A stretch of DNA of 64,000 nucleotides from Burkholderia sp. Ax-1719 (lineage in GTDB: Bacteria > Pseudomonadota > Gammaproteobacteria > Burkholderiales > Burkholderiaceae): the NCBI RefSeq assembly GCF_011753055.1, contig NZ_VWWJ01000001.1, forward strand, positions 558,001 through 622,000, in the 5' to 3' direction. The position numbers and the translations under genes are program-made. Each line of letters starts with the position of its first letter. Position 1 is the first letter of the stretch. The notes beneath the pieces were generated by a model. It saw only the letters and a program-made list of their open reading frames with translations, had not been told where the DNA came from and ran no database searches. Shown in pieces: positions 61,829 to 64,000 of this stretch.

Positions 61829-62393
61829 CGCAGACCTTCATCTGTCCGGTCGCAACGGTGCGGGAACTCGTGAGTTGTCCGGTTATCGGCGAGTAAAAGT
61901 GGAGCTCTTTGGAAATAGGCCGGAAACGATGGGCGTCTTCGCGTTTCACCTTAGCAAGCCAGCGATGTTCCGGAGACTTCTCAAGCGCGACTGCATGCAT
62001 GGCCAGCGGTAAGAGATCCATCTGGACCAACAATTCGGGACCGCTTGCACACAGTACGAGTAACTCATCTGCATTGACCGCCGGCGCCATTCCGATAGCG
62101 CTATAGAGATTGCGATGCCAGTCGGTGATGTGTTGCTGCCACTTCGAGAAATTACCACCGCCTTTCTGGCGATATTCCTCGCCCATCAGCACGTCGATTC
62201 CTTCGATGGTATGGATGGCGAGGTAGGCCGGGCAATCATCGTTCAATGCCCTGAAGCGTTGCGATGAATAAAAGCCGGTCACCGATATCAGGGCGCGCAG
62301 CTTTTCAACGCTGTAGAAGTCATTCCATTCGGCTTCGCTGTGGGGATCGGCAAAGCTGCATTCCACGGTATAGATCATCGGTCTGGTCTTCAC
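61821..62393 (-). CDS. hypothetical protein, possible dimeric alpha/beta-barrel fold
   Basis: A 190-residue protein I do not recognise. The first 110 residues (MIYTVECSFADPHSEAEWNDFY, YLAIHTIEGIDVL) look like the EthD/Dabb-type ferredoxin-like dimer fold; a histidine-poor second half follows with several Met and Leu residues. No signal or membrane segment is visible. The start may be 62393 or the internal ATG at 62378 (MIYTVEC). It is the first gene of the minus-strand catabolic set, overlapping the tautomerase gene by 8 bp, and is divergent from a LysR gene at 62545 across 151 bp, so that LysR protein probably controls the set. Confidence 0.65.
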   Translation of the reverse strand: MKTRPMIYTVECSFADPHSEAEWNDFYSVEKLRALISVTGFYSSQRFRALNDDCPAYLAIHTIEGIDVLMGEEYRQKGGGNFSKWQQHITDWHRNLYSAIGMAPAVNADELLVLCASGPELLVQMDLLPLAMHAVALEKSPEHRWLAKVKREDAHRFRPISKELHFYSPITGQLTSSRTVATGQMKVCDA

Positions 62394-62544
62394 GTCGATT
62401 GGGGATAGCGCAGCAAACGATTCATGTTCATTGCGATAACGTAATGCTAATCTGATGTTTTCCGCCTAAACAGCGATAAAACGTCAGCCTTCAATGACAT
62501 TTGATCAAGCTGGCGCCGCCCGTAGTCCAACCGGCAAAGACCCA

Positions 62545-63438
62545 ATGCGACGTAAGATCCCGAGCAATACCGCACTGCTGGCCTTCGAGGCCGCGGCTCG
62601 ACATGGCAGCTTCGCCCGCGCCGCTGAAGAACTGGCATTGACCGAAGGAGCCATCAGTCGCCAGATCGCTCGGCTGGAGGCCTTTCTGGGTGTCGCGCTA
62701 TTCGAACGCGTGGGCAATCGTGTACGGCTTGCGCCCAACGGCGTGCGTTACGCAGTGCAGGTTCGTGAGACGCTCGATCGACTTGAACGTGACAGTCTGT
62801 ATCTGATGGGGCAGCCCCTTGACGGGGCGAGCATTGAGATCGCGGCGATTCCAACCTTCGCTACACGTTGGCTCATTCCCAGGCTCAAGCGCTTCCGGAA
62901 TCTGCATCCCAACATTACCGTGCATATTGCCGAGCGCATGGAGCCATTCATTCTTCCCGGCAGCGGTTTCGACGCCGCCATCCATTTTCAGCACCCCGCA
63001 TGGGCGGGAATGCATACCCATCATTTGCTGGAAGAACTGCTTGTGCCTGTGTGTAGTCCGGCGCTACTGGCCGACGCTGGCTCGAACGTGTCGCTGGATG
63101 AACTGCCACGTTTGCACCGGCGTCAAAATCCGGACGCATGGCAGCTATATGCACAGGAGGCTGGCATCGTGCTGACCAATCCGGCAGTGGGCGCACGTTA
63201 TGACCTGCATTCCATGCTGATAGAGGCGGCGTTGGCCGGTCTGGGCGTTGCGTTGGTGCCGCGTCTTTATGTCGGGGCCGAACTTGAGCAAGGTCGATTG
63301 ATCACACCCTGGCCAGACAGCAAGGCGGTTACCAAGAACTTCTGCCTTGTTCTTCCCGAACCAATTGAATTCGGTGAGGGAGCGCTACAGGCGTTTGCGC
63401 AATGGGTGCTTGAGGAAGCCCGCGGCTGCGAGCTTTAG
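62545..63438 (+). CDS. LysR-family transcriptional regulator, GcvA-like
   Basis: A 297-residue LysR regulator. The N-terminus RRKIPSNTALLAFEAAARHGSFARAAEELALTEGAISRQIARLEAFLGVALFERVGN is the GcvA-type helix-turn-helix, seen in pieces as LLAFEAAARHGSFARAA and TEGAISRQ. The effector domain shows TFATRWLIPRLKRF and VPVCSPALL. ATG 62545 gives this conserved N-terminus; an in-frame ATG at 62494 would add 17 residues with no obvious ribosome-binding site. It is divergent from the unknown/tautomerase/hydrolase set at 62393; the shared 151-bp region contains the imperfect dyad CATTGCGATAACGTAATG at 62429-62446. It likely activates that set. Confidence 0.88.
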   Translation: MRRKIPSNTALLAFEAAARHGSFARAAEELALTEGAISRQIARLEAFLGVALFERVGNRVRLAPNGVRYAVQVRETLDRLERDSLYLMGQPLDGASIEIAAIPTFATRWLIPRLKRFRNLHPNITVHIAERMEPFILPGSGFDAAIHFQHPAWAGMHTHHLLEELLVPVCSPALLADAGSNVSLDELPRLHRRQNPDAWQLYAQEAGIVLTNPAVGARYDLHSMLIEAALAGLGVALVPRLYVGAELEQGRLITPWPDSKAVTKNFCLVLPEPIEFGEGALQAFAQWVLEEARGCEL

Positions 63439-63490
63439 ATCGTGCAAGTTTGCGGGGCGCGCTCGCCGCAGGATCGCGGCTGCCCGGAAA

Positions 63491-63937
63491 TCAATCGATT
63501 GACAGGTTATACGTGTAGAAAATCTCATCTTTGCGCCACCCAAGCGACTCATAGAGAGCCTGCGCTTTCAGATTCGTTTTCGCAGTGGTCAAGTCCATAC
63601 GAACTTTTCCGTCGGCTTTCGCACGCATTGCCGCAGCCATGAGCAATTGTTTTGCAACACCTGCTCGCCTGGCCGTCGGCGAAACGAAGAGGTCATAAAG
63701 GACATAGATCGGTGCGGCAGCAACAGAACAAAACGAGGGGTAGAGCTGACAAAAACCTGCCAGCTCCCCACGGCCTGAGTCTGCCACGAAAATGACCGAG
63801 TCGTTCGCGCTTGTCCGTTCATCGATAAACTGTTTCGCCAAAACGAGGTCTGCCGACTGCTCGTAAAACATACGATAGTCGTTGAAAAGCCGAGCCACTT
63901 CGTCGAGATCGCGAGTTTCGAATTCTCTAATATTCAT
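63491..63937 (-). CDS. GNAT family N-acetyltransferase
   Basis: A 148-residue Gcn5-related acetyltransferase. It starts MNIREFETRDLDEVARLFNDY, has the acetyl-CoA loop LYDLFVSPTARRAGVAKQLL (R/Q-x-x-G-x-A type) and the late motif NLKAQALYESLGWRKDE. These are standard for small-molecule or peptide acetyltransferases; the acceptor is unknown. It converges on the LysR gene with 52 bp between the stops. The last 63 bases of the window (63938-64000), upstream of its start, contain no recognisable feature. Confidence 0.9.
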   Translation of the reverse strand: MNIREFETRDLDEVARLFNDYRMFYEQSADLVLAKQFIDERTSANDSVIFVADSGRGELAGFCQLYPSFCSVAAAPIYVLYDLFVSPTARRAGVAKQLLMAAAMRAKADGKVRMDLTTAKTNLKAQALYESLGWRKDEIFYTYNLSID

Positions 63938-64000
63938 GCCTATACCTTCGGCTCATCATGGCCACGGTCATTTCGGGAGTGCCGGAATATACGAAATGCC

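Overview
The window is high-GC chromosomal DNA of a betaproteobacterium, most likely Burkholderiaceae (Paraburkholderia/Caballeronia/Burkholderia sensu lato). The assignment rests on gene content: a 2,2-dialkylglycine decarboxylase whose 433-residue length and Gln52 match the Burkholderia cepacia DgdA known from memory, an flhDC pair, LysR-rich catabolic modules and a large type VI secretion (T6SS) locus. I saw no tRNA, rRNA, CRISPR array, insertion sequence or phage integrase.

Left flank (1-8.9 kb): a partial SDR oxidoreductase divergent from a GcvA-like LysR regulator, a GNAT acetyltransferase, a hydroxyisobutyrate-dehydrogenase-like enzyme and an alpha/beta hydrolase divergent from a second LysR gene across a perfect 24-bp palindrome. 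Next comes a four-gene plus-strand operon (histidine phosphatase, APH-fold phosphotransferase, SDR, acyl-CoA dehydrogenase). Its last three products resemble the kinase, reductase and dehydrogenase-fold enzymes of the levulinate/4-hydroxyacyl-CoA pathway.

Centre (9.0-39 kb): a complete T6SS in four transcription units forming two divergent pairs. Minus: tssL1-ompA-hcp-clpV. Plus: tssB-tssC1-tssA. Minus: tssC2-tssK-tssL2-tssE-PAAR. Plus: vgrG, a 922-residue cell-wall-hydrolase effector, an LprI-type immunity candidate, a frameshifted two-TM gene, tssM-tssF-tssG-tssJ and a Pal-like lipoprotein. Sheath subunit TssC, membrane protein TssL and the peptidoglycan-binding OmpA-type protein each occur twice. 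Both intergenic or accessory spots that look broken (15.3 kb and 30.8 kb) can be restored by short indels in simple tracts.

Right flank (39-64 kb): threonine aldolase; AraC and LacI regulators; an FMN monooxygenase, TonB receptor and solute-binding protein set that looks like scavenging of an organic (perhaps sulfur) compound; a LysR/dgdA pair; small envelope proteins; a catalase-like protein with cytochrome b561; a PAP2 phosphatase; a metallophosphoesterase; a repeat-containing secreted protein next to flhDC; an NHL-type secreted protein. A candidate catabolic module follows (MarR, FAD monooxygenase, metallo-beta-lactamase-fold hydrolase, tautomerase, unknown protein, LysR). A GNAT gene ends the window.

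Functional names come from recognising families by eye; no database search was run. Start codons were chosen from ribosome-binding sites, overlaps and family N-termini.
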